Shown in pieces: positions 1-39,276 of a stretch of 64,000 nt of DNA. The stretch is from Halichoerus grypus (Eukaryota > Chordata > Mammalia > Carnivora > Phocidae), in the NCBI RefSeq assembly GCF_964656455.1, contig NC_135726.1, positions 18,425,168-18,489,167 on the forward strand, read 5' to 3'. Positions within the stretch are counted from its first letter, which is position 1, and every line of letters begins with the position of its first letter. The notes below the pieces were generated by a model. That model worked only from the letters and a program-made list of their open reading frames with translations, ran no database searches and was not told the DNA's origin. Both the position numbers and the translations under genes were made by a program.

Positions 1-858
1 TCGCCCTGCCCTCGGTGCCGCTGCAACTGGAGCTGCGCGCCGGCGCGGAGCGGCTGGACACCTTGCTGACGGATGAGGAGCGCTGTTTGAGTTGCATCTT
101 CGCCCAGAAGGTGCGGCTGGGCTGGGGCCGGGTTGGGGTGGGGCGGGGATCCGCGGCTAAGACGCCCACCGACGCCGCACTCCCCTCCCTAGCCTGACCG
201 GCTCCGGGACGAGGAACTCTCTGAGTTGGAGGACGCACTCCGGAATCTGACATGTGGCTCGGGGAGCCAGGGTGGCGACATGGAGGTCGTTCCAGCGCCC
301 TCGCAGTCCCTGGCCACCTCTCTCTCAGAGGAGAAGCCACCACCGCCGCCACCGTCTGGCCAGACTTTTCTGTTCCAGGGTCAGCCCATAGGTGAGGCGC
401 ACGCAGAGGCGAGGCGGGGTCCTCGGGAAGATGGAGTTTGGGGAGGAGCAGGGTCTGGGCCGGGTAGTCGCCGGGCGGGAATGGAGGGGTACGGGTCTTG
501 GTCTCCCCGAGCTCACTCTGCTTCCCACTCCCCCCCCCCCCCCGCAGTGAACCGGCCGCTGAGCTTGCAGGACCAACAGACGTTCGCGCGCTCAGTGGGT
601 CTCAAATGGCGCAAAGTGGGGCGCTCCCTACAGCGAGGCTGTCGTGCGCTGCGGGACCCGGCGCTCGACTCACTGGCCTATGAGTATGAGCGCGAAGGGC
701 TGTACGAGCAGGCCTTCCAGCTGCTGCGGCGCTTTGTGCAGGCCGAGGGCCGCCGCGCCACGCTGCAGCGCCTGGTAGAGGCCCTTGAGGAGAACGAGCT
801 CACCAGCCTGGCAGAGGACTTGCTGGGCCTCGCGAATTCCGATGGCAGTCTGGCCTAA
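1..858 (+). CDS. TRADD: TRADD, TNFR1-associated death domain adaptor (3' part, three coding segments)
   Basis: Cytoplasmic adaptor that links TNFR1 to TRAF2, RIPK1 and FADD in NF-kB and death signalling (known for the family). Coding segments are 1-110 (frame starts at base 3), 193-391 and 548-858 (stop TAA 856-858). Donors are GTGCGG at 111 and GTGAGG at 392; acceptors are AG at 191-192 and 546-547. The visible 205 residues start within the TRAF2-binding N domain ([15 protein letters not shown]), pass through a proline-rich linker ([12 protein letters not shown]) and end with the whole death domain in the last segment (from [19 protein letters not shown] to [15 protein letters not shown]). 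The human protein is 312 residues, so about 107 N-terminal residues lie left of the window. Oddity: the 392-547 intron is 156 nt and has no stop in the reading frame. The same-strand neighbour downstream is B3GNT9, as in human. Identification is very secure. Confidence 0.96.
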
Positions 859-1365
859 CCTGAGTACCAGAAAAAGGGGGGATCGGCCAGTTGCCCAGCA
901 GCGTTTGGAGCACCCGGATGACCCTAGGGTCCCTTCTGCTGCTATTGCGGAGCTCCTGTCCATCCACGGGACTCTGAGACCACACTGATAACCCCACTTA
1001 GCCCAGCTGTTGGAGCTGCTGGGTAGTGTTGACGGCTTTCTCCAGGAGTTGGGCAAGCACCCACCATTCCTGTTTGGGTGCCATTGGGGATTTGGCCCCA
1101 GATACTGTGATATGGACAAAGTGCATGGGTGACCTGCTCCAGCGGTCTGCCCACCCCAAATGAGGGGCTTCTGGCCAGCCCTTACCTCTTCACTCATTGA
1201 ACAACTAACTCATTAAGCACTTGCTGTGTCCTAGCCATCATCCTGGGTGCTGCAAATACTGTGGTGAACAAGATACACGAAACCTGCCTGCCCCCAGTTC
1301 ATACTCAGTGTTGGACTGCAGATTTTAAGCAACAGCAATAAAATATTACCCGTTTTTTTTTTTAT
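859..1365 (+). other. TRADD: TRADD 3' UTR
   Basis: Non-coding sequence after the TRADD stop up to just beyond the AATAAA at 1337-1342. Its distal part (from about 1195) looks like an antisense L2 relic. The cleavage site is inferred, not seen. Confidence 0.6.
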
Positions 1366-1870
1366 GTGAAAAATACAAAAAGTTGTGGGTGCTCTGAGCA
1401 GGGGCCTAACCCAGGTTAGGCTTCCAGGGAGAGATATGAGGGTGGCGGGTTGAGGGAATGGCAACATTCTGGACATAGCCAGTCTTGGGTGAGGTCTTGA
1501 GGAAAGTTAGAAGAACAGAGGATGTTAGAAGAACAGAAAATTTGGAGTGGCTGGATCTAGGGGTAGTGGGTGGGTTTGCAAAGAGAGCTTTTGGTGAGTG
1601 TGGGAGGCAGATAGCTCAGGGTCTGGTAAGCCATTTTACAGATTTTGGGTTTTACACTGAGGCCAGTGAGAAGCATTTAGAGAGTTTGCGGAGTTAAGGT
1701 GGGGAGGCTGGTGAGGAGGGAGAAGAAGAGGGAGAGGTGGAGGGAGGGAGGGTAGGGGTGGAGGCCCAGGCTAGGGCAGTGGCAGCAGAGATGGAGGGAA
1801 GGGATGAACACTGTGAACTGTTTAGGATGAAAGGTAACAGGCCTAGTGACACTGGATGAGGAGTGAGAGT
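1195..1870 (-). repeat. L2 LINE relic, antisense
   Basis: Reads like the reverse complement of the L2 3' end: 'tcattaagcacttgctgtgtcc', then a 'gtggtgaacaagat' block, later 'gccattttacagattttggg' and 'gtgagaagcatttagagagt'. Strongly diverged with gaps. Recognised from memory of the consensus; boundaries are approximate. Confidence 0.55.
1337..1342 (+). terminator. TRADD: Probable TRADD poly(A) signal AATAAA
   Basis: Canonical hexamer 479 nt after the TRADD stop codon, followed within 30 nt by a T-run and TG-rich sequence that could serve as the downstream element. No other AATAAA was seen on this strand between 858 and 1337. Confidence 0.65.
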
Positions 1871-2779
1871 GCAGGAGGACCTCAGAGTTTCTGCCTTTTT
1901 CAGTCCGATGGAGGGCGGGGCTGCCTGCTTAATCGAGGGGGCCCTCAATCTCCAGAATAACTCTCTGCCCACTGGGATCCCAGATCAAACCCTTTACTCA
2001 CTGGCCAACTTCAGGAATCCCTCCAGCTGAATCATCCCTGCCAGTCCAATCTGGCCTGCAGTGACACAGGCTTGGTTATTTCTGCCTGTAGGAGGCTATG
2101 CTGGACTATGCTGGTGTGGGGTACTAGGGCCCAGAGGGCCCAGAGGTACCTCTGGGGAGACAGACTGAAGTGCTCCCCTGTGAAGTTAAAGCAGAGAGGG
2201 TTGGCCCCTGTCCTGTATCCTAGTGGATAGATGCGGAGAGGGTCAAGGGAGGACAGAGCAAAGAGTCCCAGACTGAATTCCAGAAGACCTAGGGCAATGC
2301 TCTGCATTTCTGCCTGTATGATGCTGGACAAGTCACTTAACTCCCTAAGGGGCAGTGTCCCCATCTGCATGAGCAATGAGAACTGCTACCAGAGTTGTGA
2401 GAATTGAAACTTGTGGGTCCGTGTGTGTTTGCTGGGGTGGGAGGGAGGCATGGCAGAACCAGGAGTAAGGAGGAAGCCCTATGTCCCGGGCCATTTATGA
2501 TTATAGGTCCTGCCTGGTTGAACCTGGGCTGCTGGTGAGCTGAGGAGAGGCGCTTCCAAGGATAGCCTGGGATGGTGGCCAAGTAGATGCCTAAGACGCT
2601 CAGCCTCGGGGATTTGGGACCCGCCAGCCCTGGGCTCCTGCCAGCCCAGGCCCTGCCTCACTCCGGAGAGGTGGGGGTGCGGAGATTAACCAGAGAGGCT
2701 AATATTTCTTCCTACCCCCACCAAAAGGCAGAGTTGGGGAGTTTGAGCCCACACCGAAACCAGAACCCACCGCCTCCGG
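1871..2779. other. TRADD-B3GNT9 intergenic stretch
   Basis: No gene seen. A weak MIR-like segment (plus orientation; 'ctggacaagtcacttaactc' then 'ccccatctgcatgag') lies at about 2260-2420. The remainder is unremarkable, GC-moderate DNA rising into the CpG-rich B3GNT9 5' region. Confidence 0.5.
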
Positions 2780-3444
2780 CCTTCCCAGAGAGAGCTGCCC
2801 GTGGGGATCCCTCTCAGAGATTAGTCTTCACTAGGAGACAGCGCTCCCCGCGGCGCCGGGGCGGAGCTGAGCTCCAGATGTCCAGGCGCGCACAGCTGGA
2901 GGGTCACGTGGCAGCGGCCCCGGTCCCCCCCCCCCTTCCTGCCAACGCTGCATTTGGCCCAAGCCCCGTCCATGGCTGCCCTTGGGACCCTGCGCTGAGC
3001 CCCGGAGGCCCTGGCGTCCGGGGCTGCGCCGCTCCCAAGGGATAAGCGTGAGTGTCGGGATCCCAAGGACCGACGTGGTGGGTAGGGAGGGGGTAGAAGG
3101 GATTCGGCTTCAGCACGGGAAGGGCGGGCGGGGAACGGGGCCGAGCTCGGCGTCTCCAGGCCTTAGGGAACCGTCCGGCGCTGAGGGGGGTGGGGATTGG
3201 CTACTAGGAGAAACTTCCAGCCTCTTCAGGGTACCCAACCCAGTGTGTGGGGGTGTGCCACGGCCCAGAGCAGGAGAACGCCGGAGGGGGATGAATGGCC
3301 GGTAGCGGAGACCCTCGGCGTTTGGCCTCCACCCCCTCCCCTCGGGGAGACCGAGGCCGGGAACTCCTCCCGGCCAATGGCTTCCGCGTCGCGAGCCCCT
3401 GACTGAGTCTTTCTGCAGGGGGCGCGGGCGCCAGCCACGCGGAC
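2780..3444 (+). promoter_or_regulatory. B3GNT9: B3GNT9 CpG-rich promoter/5' region
   Basis: CpG-dense sequence upstream of the B3GNT9 start. It contains a palindromic E-box CACGTG at 2905-2910 and runs of C at 2926-2935. A 3' splice site 'tttctgcag' ends at 3418, 26 nt before the ATG, so the coding exon probably begins at 3419. A candidate upstream non-coding exon would end at 3047, before GTGAGT at 3048. No TATA box was seen. The transcription start is not determinable from sequence alone. Confidence 0.55.
2905..2910. promoter_or_regulatory. Palindromic E-box CACGTG (USF/MiT-type)
   Basis: The context GGGTCACGTGGCAG places the GTCACGTG core in a CpG-rich region 535 bp upstream of the B3GNT9 ATG. 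Motif match only. Confidence 0.4.
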
Positions 3445-4665
3445 ATGAGGCGGAGGCTGCGCCTTCGCGGCGACGCGTCGCTCACGCTGCTCCTCGGCGC
3501 CGCCCTCGGCCTCCTTCTCTACGCACAGCGCGAGGGCGCGGCCCCGACGACAAGCGCCCCGCGAACGCAAGGGAAGGCAGCGCCAGGGCCCACTCCGGGA
3601 CTCCGCGTCTTCCAGGCGTCGGACGCAGGCGCAGCCCCGGCCCCGGCCCCGCTGGCCTATGAAGGGGACACACCGGCGCCGCCCACACCCACGGGGCCCT
3701 TTGACTTTGGCCGCTACCTGCGCGCCAAGGACCAGCGGCGCTTCCCCCTGCTCATTAATCAGCCGCACAAGTGCCGAGGAGATGGCGCACCTGAAGGTGG
3801 ACCCGACTTGCTCATCGCCGTCAAGTCAGTGGCGGCGGACTTCGAGCGGCGCCAAGCCGTGCGCCAGACGTGGGGTGCTGAGGGTCGCGTGCAGGGGGCG
3901 CTCGTGCGCCGCGTGTTCTTGCTGGGCGTGCCCAGGGGCGCGGGTACAGACGGGGCAGACGCGGAGGGGGAGGGCACGCGAACCCACTGGCCTGCCCTGC
4001 TGCGTGCTGAGAGCCGCGCGTACGCGGACATCCTGCTCTGGGCTTTCGACGACACTTTCTTCAACCTAACGCTCAAGGAGATCCACTTTCTCGCCTGGGC
4101 CTCGGCCTACTGCCCCGACGTGCGCTTCGTTTTTAAGGGCGATGCAGACGTGTTCGTGCACGTGGGGAACCTGCTGGAGTTCCTGGCGCCGCGGGACCCG
4201 GAGCAGGACCTGCTTGCGGGCGATGTGATCGTGCAGGCTCGGCCAATCCGTGCGCGGACCAGTAAATACTACATCCCTGAGGCGGTGTACGGCCTGCCCG
4301 CCTACCCGGCCTATGCGGGTGGTGGTGGCTTTGTGCTTTCGGGGGTCACGCTGCGTCGCCTGGCCGGCGCCTGCGCGCAAGTTGAGCTTTTCCCCATTGA
4401 CGACGTCTTTCTGGGCATGTGTCTACAGCGCCTTCGGCTTACACCCGAGCCCCACCCTGCTTTCCGCACCTTTGGCATCCCCCGGCCGTCAGCGGCGCCG
4501 CACCTGCGCACCTTTGACCCCTGCTTTTACCGGGAGCTGGTTGTAGTACACGGGCTCTCGGCCGCCGACATCTGGCTCATGTGGCGCCTCCTGAATGGAC
4601 CCCAAGGGCTAGCCTGTGCCCGTCCGTGGCCTGTCGCTGCTGGCTCTTTCCAGTGGGGCCCCTAG
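3445..4665 (+). CDS. B3GNT9: B3GNT9, beta-1,3-N-acetylglucosaminyltransferase 9 (GT31), complete
   Basis: Predicted Golgi type II membrane glycosyltransferase of family GT31, expected to transfer GlcNAc from UDP-GlcNAc in beta-1,3 linkage; its physiological acceptor is poorly defined. 406 residues in one exon (human about 402). Order: short basic cytosolic tail RRRLRLR, signal-anchor about residues 12-26 ([14 protein letters not shown]), a Pro/Ala/Gly-rich stem to about 85, then the catalytic domain. GT31 landmarks: [11 protein letters not shown] (134-144), metal-binding motif in [12 protein letters not shown] (231-242) with D233-A-D235, [11 protein letters not shown] (290-300) and [10 protein letters not shown] (318-327). 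One N-glycosylation sequon, NLT at 207-209. The start is the first ATG after a clear 3' splice site and precedes the anchor directly. Convergent with PHAF1. GC content is very high, as is usual for this gene. Confidence 0.97.
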   Translation: MRRRLRLRGDASLTLLLGAALGLLLYAQREGAAPTTSAPRTQGKAAPGPTPGLRVFQASDAGAAPAPAPLAYEGDTPAPPTPTGPFDFGRYLRAKDQRRFPLLINQPHKCRGDGAPEGGPDLLIAVKSVAADFERRQAVRQTWGAEGRVQGALVRRVFLLGVPRGAGTDGADAEGEGTRTHWPALLRAESRAYADILLWAFDDTFFNLTLKEIHFLAWASAYCPDVRFVFKGDADVFVHVGNLLEFLAPRDPEQDLLAGDVIVQARPIRARTSKYYIPEAVYGLPAYPAYAGGGGFVLSGVTLRRLAGACAQVELFPIDDVFLGMCLQRLRLTPEPHPAFRTFGIPRPSAAPHLRTFDPCFYRELVVVHGLSAADIWLMWRLLNGPQGLACARPWPVAAGSFQWGP

Positions 4666-5494
4666 CCACCTTCATGGCCCCAAGCTCCCCTCACTCAGAC
4701 CCAAGATGATTATCGCCGTGTATGTAGTTCTTTCCCAGAGGCGGAAGATTTCAAAAATCTAGCCCATATCACCAGAAGTCTGCCTCCACAGGTCCCCAGG
4801 GAATTAAGACTGAACTTGGCTCCTGCTGGCCTACCTTATTCGGAGCTGATCTAGAACCACCTGAATGGTAGCCCTTTGAGACAGCCAGGGCTGAGGCCTT
4901 AGAGCACCAGGCTCTGCCAGACAGGTGGACATGTTTGGCCCTCCTACTACCAAGTAGGTTTTTGGGGGTTGGGGATGGGTGGTCGCAGAGGCTCATGGAA
5001 TCTGACCATACTCCTTGATTTGCAAGTCCTAGACTGATGCAAATGCAGGTCTCTCTCAAGGCTGGAGGAGGTGTGGGGTCCTGGAACTGGCAGGCATTTT
5101 GTTACAACTCAATCTGAAAGTAGGCATTTTGCTTCCCACCTGCCCATCCAAATTGGATTTTCAGCCCTGTACTGATCTTTAGATCTTCTTCTGAGGTCTC
5201 CCTTCCCAAAGCCAACCCCTCCTGGGCCCTGGTCTGGCTGCAACACCAGGGATGGACGCACACAGGGACAAACAAGTGCATGGTCTTACCTAGAGTCTTT
5301 CCTCACCACATAAGAATTTACACACACACAACAATGCCAGTCTCCTACTAGAGGCTGTGCTGCCCCACTCAGAAGAGCCAAGGAACCTAAGATGACTCCA
5401 CTATAAAATTTCCCATATCTTTCACCCACTTTCTTAAAAATCAACACCTCCATGCTTATTTTAGTACAAACATCCCAGCAACAGCACATGGTGA
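4666..5494 (+). other. B3GNT9: B3GNT9 3' UTR / convergent intergenic spacer
   Basis: Sequence between the B3GNT9 stop and the PHAF1 3' end. I see no clear AATAAA on the plus strand here. AATAAA hexamers occur only further on (about 6083 and 6123), inside the PHAF1 3' UTR, so B3GNT9 uses either a variant signal here or a site overlapping PHAF1. No coding potential recognised. Confidence 0.45.
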
Positions 5495-6853
5495 GCAGCT
5501 GCTGAGGGCATAGGTCTTTATTGGAGGGGTATGGGCAGGGCATGAAGAACGTGGGGATAGTCCTGGCTGCCCCTACAGGGGGATGTGTGTGTGGGGGTCT
5601 CTGGCCAGGCCACAGTCCAAATGGGAAGACACCAGTCAGTCACAAAATTATGGGAACGCCACATAAGCCTGGCTATAAGCCCAGGAACCACCTAGAAGCC
5701 TAAGGCAGGTCCCCTGCACATTCATTGTTAAACTCTACAGGATGAGGCTGTACATGAGTTAATTACAAAAGAGTCATATTTACAAAAATCTGTACACACA
5801 TTTGAAAAACTCACAAAATTGTCATCTATGTATCACAAGTTGCTAGACCAAAATATTAAAAATGGGATAAAATTATACATTTCTCTTCTCAATTCTTTTC
5901 AAAAGGATTATTTTTAAAGCACATATGCTACTTTCCTTAGCAAGACCCATGAAAAGACTGAGCAGCCCAGCCTTCCTTGAGCCCCCAGAGGCCTTGAGCC
6001 ATGAATGGGCCTGGCCAGGGGACATTGCCCAGGGTTGGGGCAAGAGAGCCAGCCCACAGTGCAGAACAGAATGCTGAAACAATAAAAGGAGGAAGATGTC
6101 TTTGGCTAAAACTTTGGCATTAAATAAAAGAGGCAAACAGGATGGAAACATGCAGCCTGCCAGCCAGGTTGGGGCAGAGCAGGGGCACAGGTGACCTTGA
6201 AGGCTGGCTCCAAGAGGGGTACGAACCAGGCCTGGGCACATACCTGGATGGTAAAAAGCTGTGTTTCAATGAGTTGGGCGTGCCTACTGGGCCTGGTAGG
6301 GAGCGCGTGCAAAGAAGGAACAGGGAAAGGCAGGTGGGCCACCTTGGCCACAGCCAGCTCATCAAGTAACTAAAGTGGATGTAGTGCAAAAGTCGCAACC
6401 AAGTACTATGGACATGCTACCTGCTTGCCTTAAGGGTCACGTGGCAATGATGGGCCAAAGGCAGGACGTCGTCCTCGTCCCGGGTGCCTGTGTCCTCAGC
6501 CACAGAAAGAGTCCCAACTTTTCCCAATGCGTGTGGAACAGGAGAGACAGAACTCTGCCTCCATATGTGTTAGTCGAGGTCGCCTGGGTCCAGGTATCAA
6601 GGCTCAGAGTTTGTGCTTCTCTTTGCAGTCTGTGTCCTCTGTTGGCACCAGCAGGCTGAGGACGGACAGAGGAATATTTGGGCCTCTCACCCCATGGCAG
6701 AGCACCCAGTCTGAGCCCCACCTCAGAACATCACAACAGCCTTTCAACACTGGCAAGGTGTCCAAGAAAACCCACAGGGTGGCACATGGAGGCCCGCTGA
6801 ATAGGATGCAATGCACAGCTCCACGGGGCAGAGGGGCATGGGTGGTGATGTCC
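5495..6853 (-). other. PHAF1: PHAF1 3' UTR
   Basis: About 1.36 kb from the stop at 6854 to the inferred cleavage site. It has an A/T-rich section at 5740-5930. Plus-strand AATAAA hexamers at about 6083 and 6123 are in the wrong orientation for this gene. Confidence 0.6.
5517..5522 (-). terminator. PHAF1: PHAF1 poly(A) signal (AATAAA on minus strand)
   Basis: 'tttatt' on the plus strand gives AATAAAGACC on the minus strand. About 30 nt beyond it the minus strand is GT-rich (CATGTGCTGTTGCTGGG), as expected for a cleavage region near 5495. It is the only canonical hexamer noticed on this strand downstream of the PHAF1 stop. Confidence 0.7.
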
Positions 6854-35170
<28,317 letters not shown>

Positions 35171-35789
35171 TGGGCGCTGGTGGAACGGGGCCTCCGTACT
35201 CCATGAATCACCACATTTGCACACCCCACTGCACACGTTTCACATCTCTACACAAGGAAGTGCACACCACGCAACACACAAATGTGACGTGTTCTACAAA
35301 TCCGTCTGCCCTCTACACGTACGTACGCCCCCTCACATTCACTGGGTGCAAAAGGCGAGTTCCGAGGGTGCAACGTCTCAGGCCCAGCGGGGAGGGAGGA
35401 CACCGACGTTCAAGTGAGTGCGGAATGTGCTCGAGTGTTTGCGTAGGGACAGGGGGGAGTTGGGGGAGAGGAATAGGTAGAATGGGGAGCAGCTAGGCCA
35501 GACCTCCGCTGACCTAGTCAAGATGTGTACAGCCCCCTGGGGCCGGTATCCAGAGGTCGTTGGCAGCAGCTCAGCCTTAGGTGAGTCAGCTTTGCCCCCA
35601 ACACTGTGTGGTCTTGACCAAACGTCTGGCGCCCTTTGTGCCTCATTCTCATTATCTACAGGTCGGGAGAGGGGCTCCTCTAGCCTGTTCTGCCTGAGCT
35701 TTTGGCCCATGGCATGGGGCACTCAAAAACTAAAAGGGAACCAGACCTCTTTTAGAGCTAAGCCTTCATGGAAGCAGACTCTTGATTCT

Positions 35790-35890
35790 CACAACCACCC
35801 TGAGATGTCAGATTCTACCTCACTTTACGAGTGAAGAAAACGAGGCCCAGAGATGTAAATGGCCTGTGGTCCTCAGTGGTAGAATCCAAA
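35790..35890 (-). repeat. MIR relic
   Basis: 'attctcacaaccaccctgag' and 'tgaagaaaacgaggcccaga'. Confidence 0.6.
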
Positions 35891-36014
35891 TTTCTTTCCA
35901 TTACATTCCCCTCCGAGGAAGGATTTTAGCAGGGGAGAGAATGACATGCTAAATTTTCGAACTGGTTTGGTAGGAATGTAACTTGGGAGGCTCCATCAAA
36001 ACTTGAAGTCACTG

Positions 36015-36390
36015 CTACTGGCATTAAAACAACACGGAGAAGGATGTCCATTGCCGCATCATATGCCAAACAATAGAACTGAGTCATTGAGATGTCCACC
36101 GGTAGGGAAGTGGCTGACTAAACTGTGATATATGTAATAGAATACGTTTAAAAAGCAAAGTATATCCCTGTATGCTGATGTGGAAGGAGTGCTAATAGAA
36201 AAAAGCCAGGTGTAAACTGTATAGTAGTATGTAAAAACAGAAATAAAAGAAACATTGTCCATACCAAAAGAACCTTTCTGGAAAGATAAACCAAAAAATA
36301 TCAATAATACCTAATACAGGGAGTGGGGATAAGGTGGATATTTACTTCTTACTATGCATGGCAAGCATTAAAGATGTGGATAGATTACCT
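36015..36390 (+). repeat. Old L1-like 3' fragment
   Basis: 'gatgtccaccggtagggaag', 'gtgatatatgtaatagaata' and 'gctaatagaaaaaagccagg' resemble the 3' region of ancient L1M elements. Confidence 0.5.
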
Positions 36391-36746
36391 TATATGTGGA
36401 TGGGATCAGTTTAGGATAGGTCAGTTGGGCAGCTGGCCTAAATAGCATGGGAGTAGACCTGGAAAGAAATCTAACATTGATGAGGAGTAATCTTAGTTGA
36501 TCTAAAATGTTTGAATTGAACTCAAATCCAACCAGACTAGGACTGGTTCTTATATTCAAAAAACACTTGGAGGGACTTATTTCTGGTGAACAAAGAGGTT
36601 GGGGCAGGTCACGTGGGGGTGTGGGAGAGGAAAGACAACAGAGAAGGCCACACTGGATAACAACATGAAAAGGATTTTTAGTTTGGAAAATCCAAGTAAC
36701 AGGAAGAACAAGGGTGGGAAAGCCCCTAAGAAATTCCCTGGGGGGG

Positions 36747-36939
36747 GTGGCACCTGGGTGGCTCAGTTGGTTGAGCAGCCGACTCTTGATTTCGGCTCAG
36801 GTCATATACTGGGGTCATGAGATCAAGCCTTGCCTATCTCTGCTTGAGATTCTCTCCCTCTCCCTCTGTCTCTCCATGAACTCTTTCTCCTTCTCTAAAA
36901 TTAAATAAATAAGATCTTAAAAAAAAAAAAAAAAAAAAA
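36747..36939 (+). mobile_element. CanSINE
   Basis: 'gcacctgggtggctcagttg' head with an internal deletion after 'gagatcaagcc'; long A tail. Confidence 0.88.
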
Positions 36940-37370
36940 GGAAACTTTAGAATGGAAGCAGGAGACCAGCAGGGGGAGCTCAGACATCCTACTCCTGGTG
37001 GTGGACTGCATACCCAACAGGACCAGATGTGCCTTGTAAATCCATATTAGGATAGGATTATTAGGATAGGATAGTACTATTTTACTGACCAGCCAGGTGG
37101 AAGAAAGGTTTCCTCCTCTGTGGGCAACAGCCCAGCCAAAGCCACTATACATTGAGCTCCCATTTTACTCCAATTGACTTTTTGTTTATAATAGCCTTCC
37201 CAACTTCCCCTTTCCTATATAAGAGCTGTCCTCTCCTTTATTCTGGGGGTTTACTTATGGCTTTCCTGTATCTTGTTTGTTCTGGATTAAAATTCTCTAT
37301 TCCTAAACAAGCCCATTTTTGCTGGTAAAATAACTGGCAGACTTATTTTGAAGGTTAACATTGGTTAAAC

Positions 37371-37545
37371 ACGTTGACTGGAAGTTTGAATCCTAATTCT
37401 GCCATATAATGATTTTGTGCCTTGGGCAAGTTACTTAGCTTCTCTGTGTCTTAGTTTCCTCATTTGTAAAATGATCATACCTCACAGCTTTGTAGCACTT
37501 ACAGGTAGATGGTTTTTGACCTACAGGTGAATGGTTTGTGTGTAA
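37371..37545 (+). repeat. MIR relic
   Basis: 'ttgggcaagttacttagctt' and 'tcttagtttcctcatttgta' match the MIR core well. Confidence 0.7.
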
Positions 37546-38535
37546 CTAACATTTTTAAATAACCTGATAGTGACAGAATTGATGGAATCCTTTGGCAGGA
37601 TCTATAGAATGAATGCGGAAGATGAGGGAGAAAAAGATTAAAGAATAAAAACACAGGTTTCCAGCTTCGGGTAGCTGAATGGATGATGGTGTTCCTCAGG
37701 ACAACAGCTGGGGGAACTGACATTGGAGGGCTGGAAGGATACCAATCCTATTAAAACGGTCATATGTGATAGCTTAGAAGGCGGGAAATGTACACGTGGG
37801 TGAAAAGCTTAGAAAACAAAATCTTAGTACCATGGTTACTATTGGTTGCATTTGTCAAGAGAAGAACAGCCAGTTTGAAAGCAGATTTGAAGGGTAACTG
37901 CATCCAGCAAATCAGGAATGGGCCCAAGAGTTGTGGAAAACAATGGATTGGGGAGTCCCTCCCAATCAGCCTTACAAAGGACACTCCTCTCTCTCAGGGT
38001 AGAAAGCCCTCAGTCTCTCTCCCCAGTGACATTTCATAATTGTTAGTACAGTGGCTTTATTCTCCCCTTTTCTGAATGGAAGTGTTTCCTGCAGTTTTCC
38101 TGTTCCTATTCTACCATTGTAACTGACCGTGTTAAGGGCAGATAATGACATATCCTACAATTTTACCTCAGTGCTTGGGACTTTTAGGTTCTCTACTATG
38201 GTAGATCTATTTTCTTGAGGAAAGGAGGGTAAAACAATATTTAATAATTGAGAGGGCGGCCTATGATAGTCATTGGTGCTATGCACAAATATTCTCTTTG
38301 TAAGATTGCAGTTCTCAGGTGAAGTCGGGAATAGCCCTGTGGTTTGCTAGGTCCAATGATATGTAAAAGAAGTCATATGTGTCAAATTCCTGTGAGTTTT
38401 AAAAGCTAGTGCCCTTTTCATTACACTGTCTTCTTGGCCCCGCTGCATGGTTGGCTATGTTCCAGTGACTGTACGCCTAAGTCAACCAAGTAGAAAGTTA
38501 AGTAAGAGATTAAGTCTTCAAGTCAATGAAATTTT

Positions 38536-38722
38536 TTTTTTAAGATTTATTTATTTGACAGAGAGAGACACAGCAAGAGGGAACACAAGCAGGGGGAGTG
38601 GGAGATGGAGAAGTAGGCTTCCCGCTGAGCAAGGAGCCTAATGCGGGGCTTGATCCCAGGACCCTGGGATCATGACCTGAGCCGAAGGCAGACGCTTAAC
38701 AACTGAGCCACCCAGGCGCCCC
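38536..38722 (-). mobile_element. CanSINE, with TSD
   Basis: Target duplication 'aagtcaatgaaatttt' on both sides. Confidence 0.94.
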
Positions 38723-38859
38723 AAGTCAATGAAATTTTAAGGCAACACAACCAGCCTGATAAGAAAAACCGGTAAAATCGTCAATTATACCTCCTGTACT
38801 TTTTTCTCAGGTTTGAAATGTCTCCAGGCCCACTAAGCTATTCTTAAACTCTCTACTGG

Positions 38860-39276
38860 TTCATTGTATGATCAATGGGACTGACTTTCTGCTTCTTCTC
38901 TCCAACCACAGTAAGCTTTTTCAAGCGCCCATACCCTCAAACTCACAACCCCTCAGTGGCTTCCTGTTTGCCCATGGGAACAGTCCCAGTGTTTTAACAT
39001 GGCTGAGAAGTCCATCCAGCACTGCTTGGGCCTCTGCTGATCCTTGCATATTTCTCCACAGCTGCAGCCTTCTCCATTCCATGTTTTGGTTTTACTCAAC
39101 TGCTCTGTATCTCAAACTTGCCATGCCTTTACCTGGCTGCCTGTAATACTTTTGTCACCTTCTCTTTGCTGGGGTAGTGTCTCCTTCCATCCTTGAGATT
39201 TCAGCTCAAATGCCTTAAGGAAGCCTTTTTTGACGACCTAGACCAGGTTAGATGTACTATGTAACAGCCAGTCCTT
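38860..39276 (+). repeat. L2 LINE, left part of a split element
   Basis: 'tttcagctcaaatgccttaa' and 'ggaagccttttttgacgacc' are L2 3' landmarks, interrupted by the CanSINE at 39277. Confidence 0.6.

Noticed and set aside
226..858. Uninterrupted 210-codon TRADD frame as a single exon
   Set aside because: The part 392-547 has perfect splice signals and no homology to TRADD; better read as an intron, with retention noted as a finding.
3226..3768. 180-codon antisense open frame over the B3GNT9 start
   Set aside because: GC-rich shadow of the real gene on the other strand; no recognisable domain.
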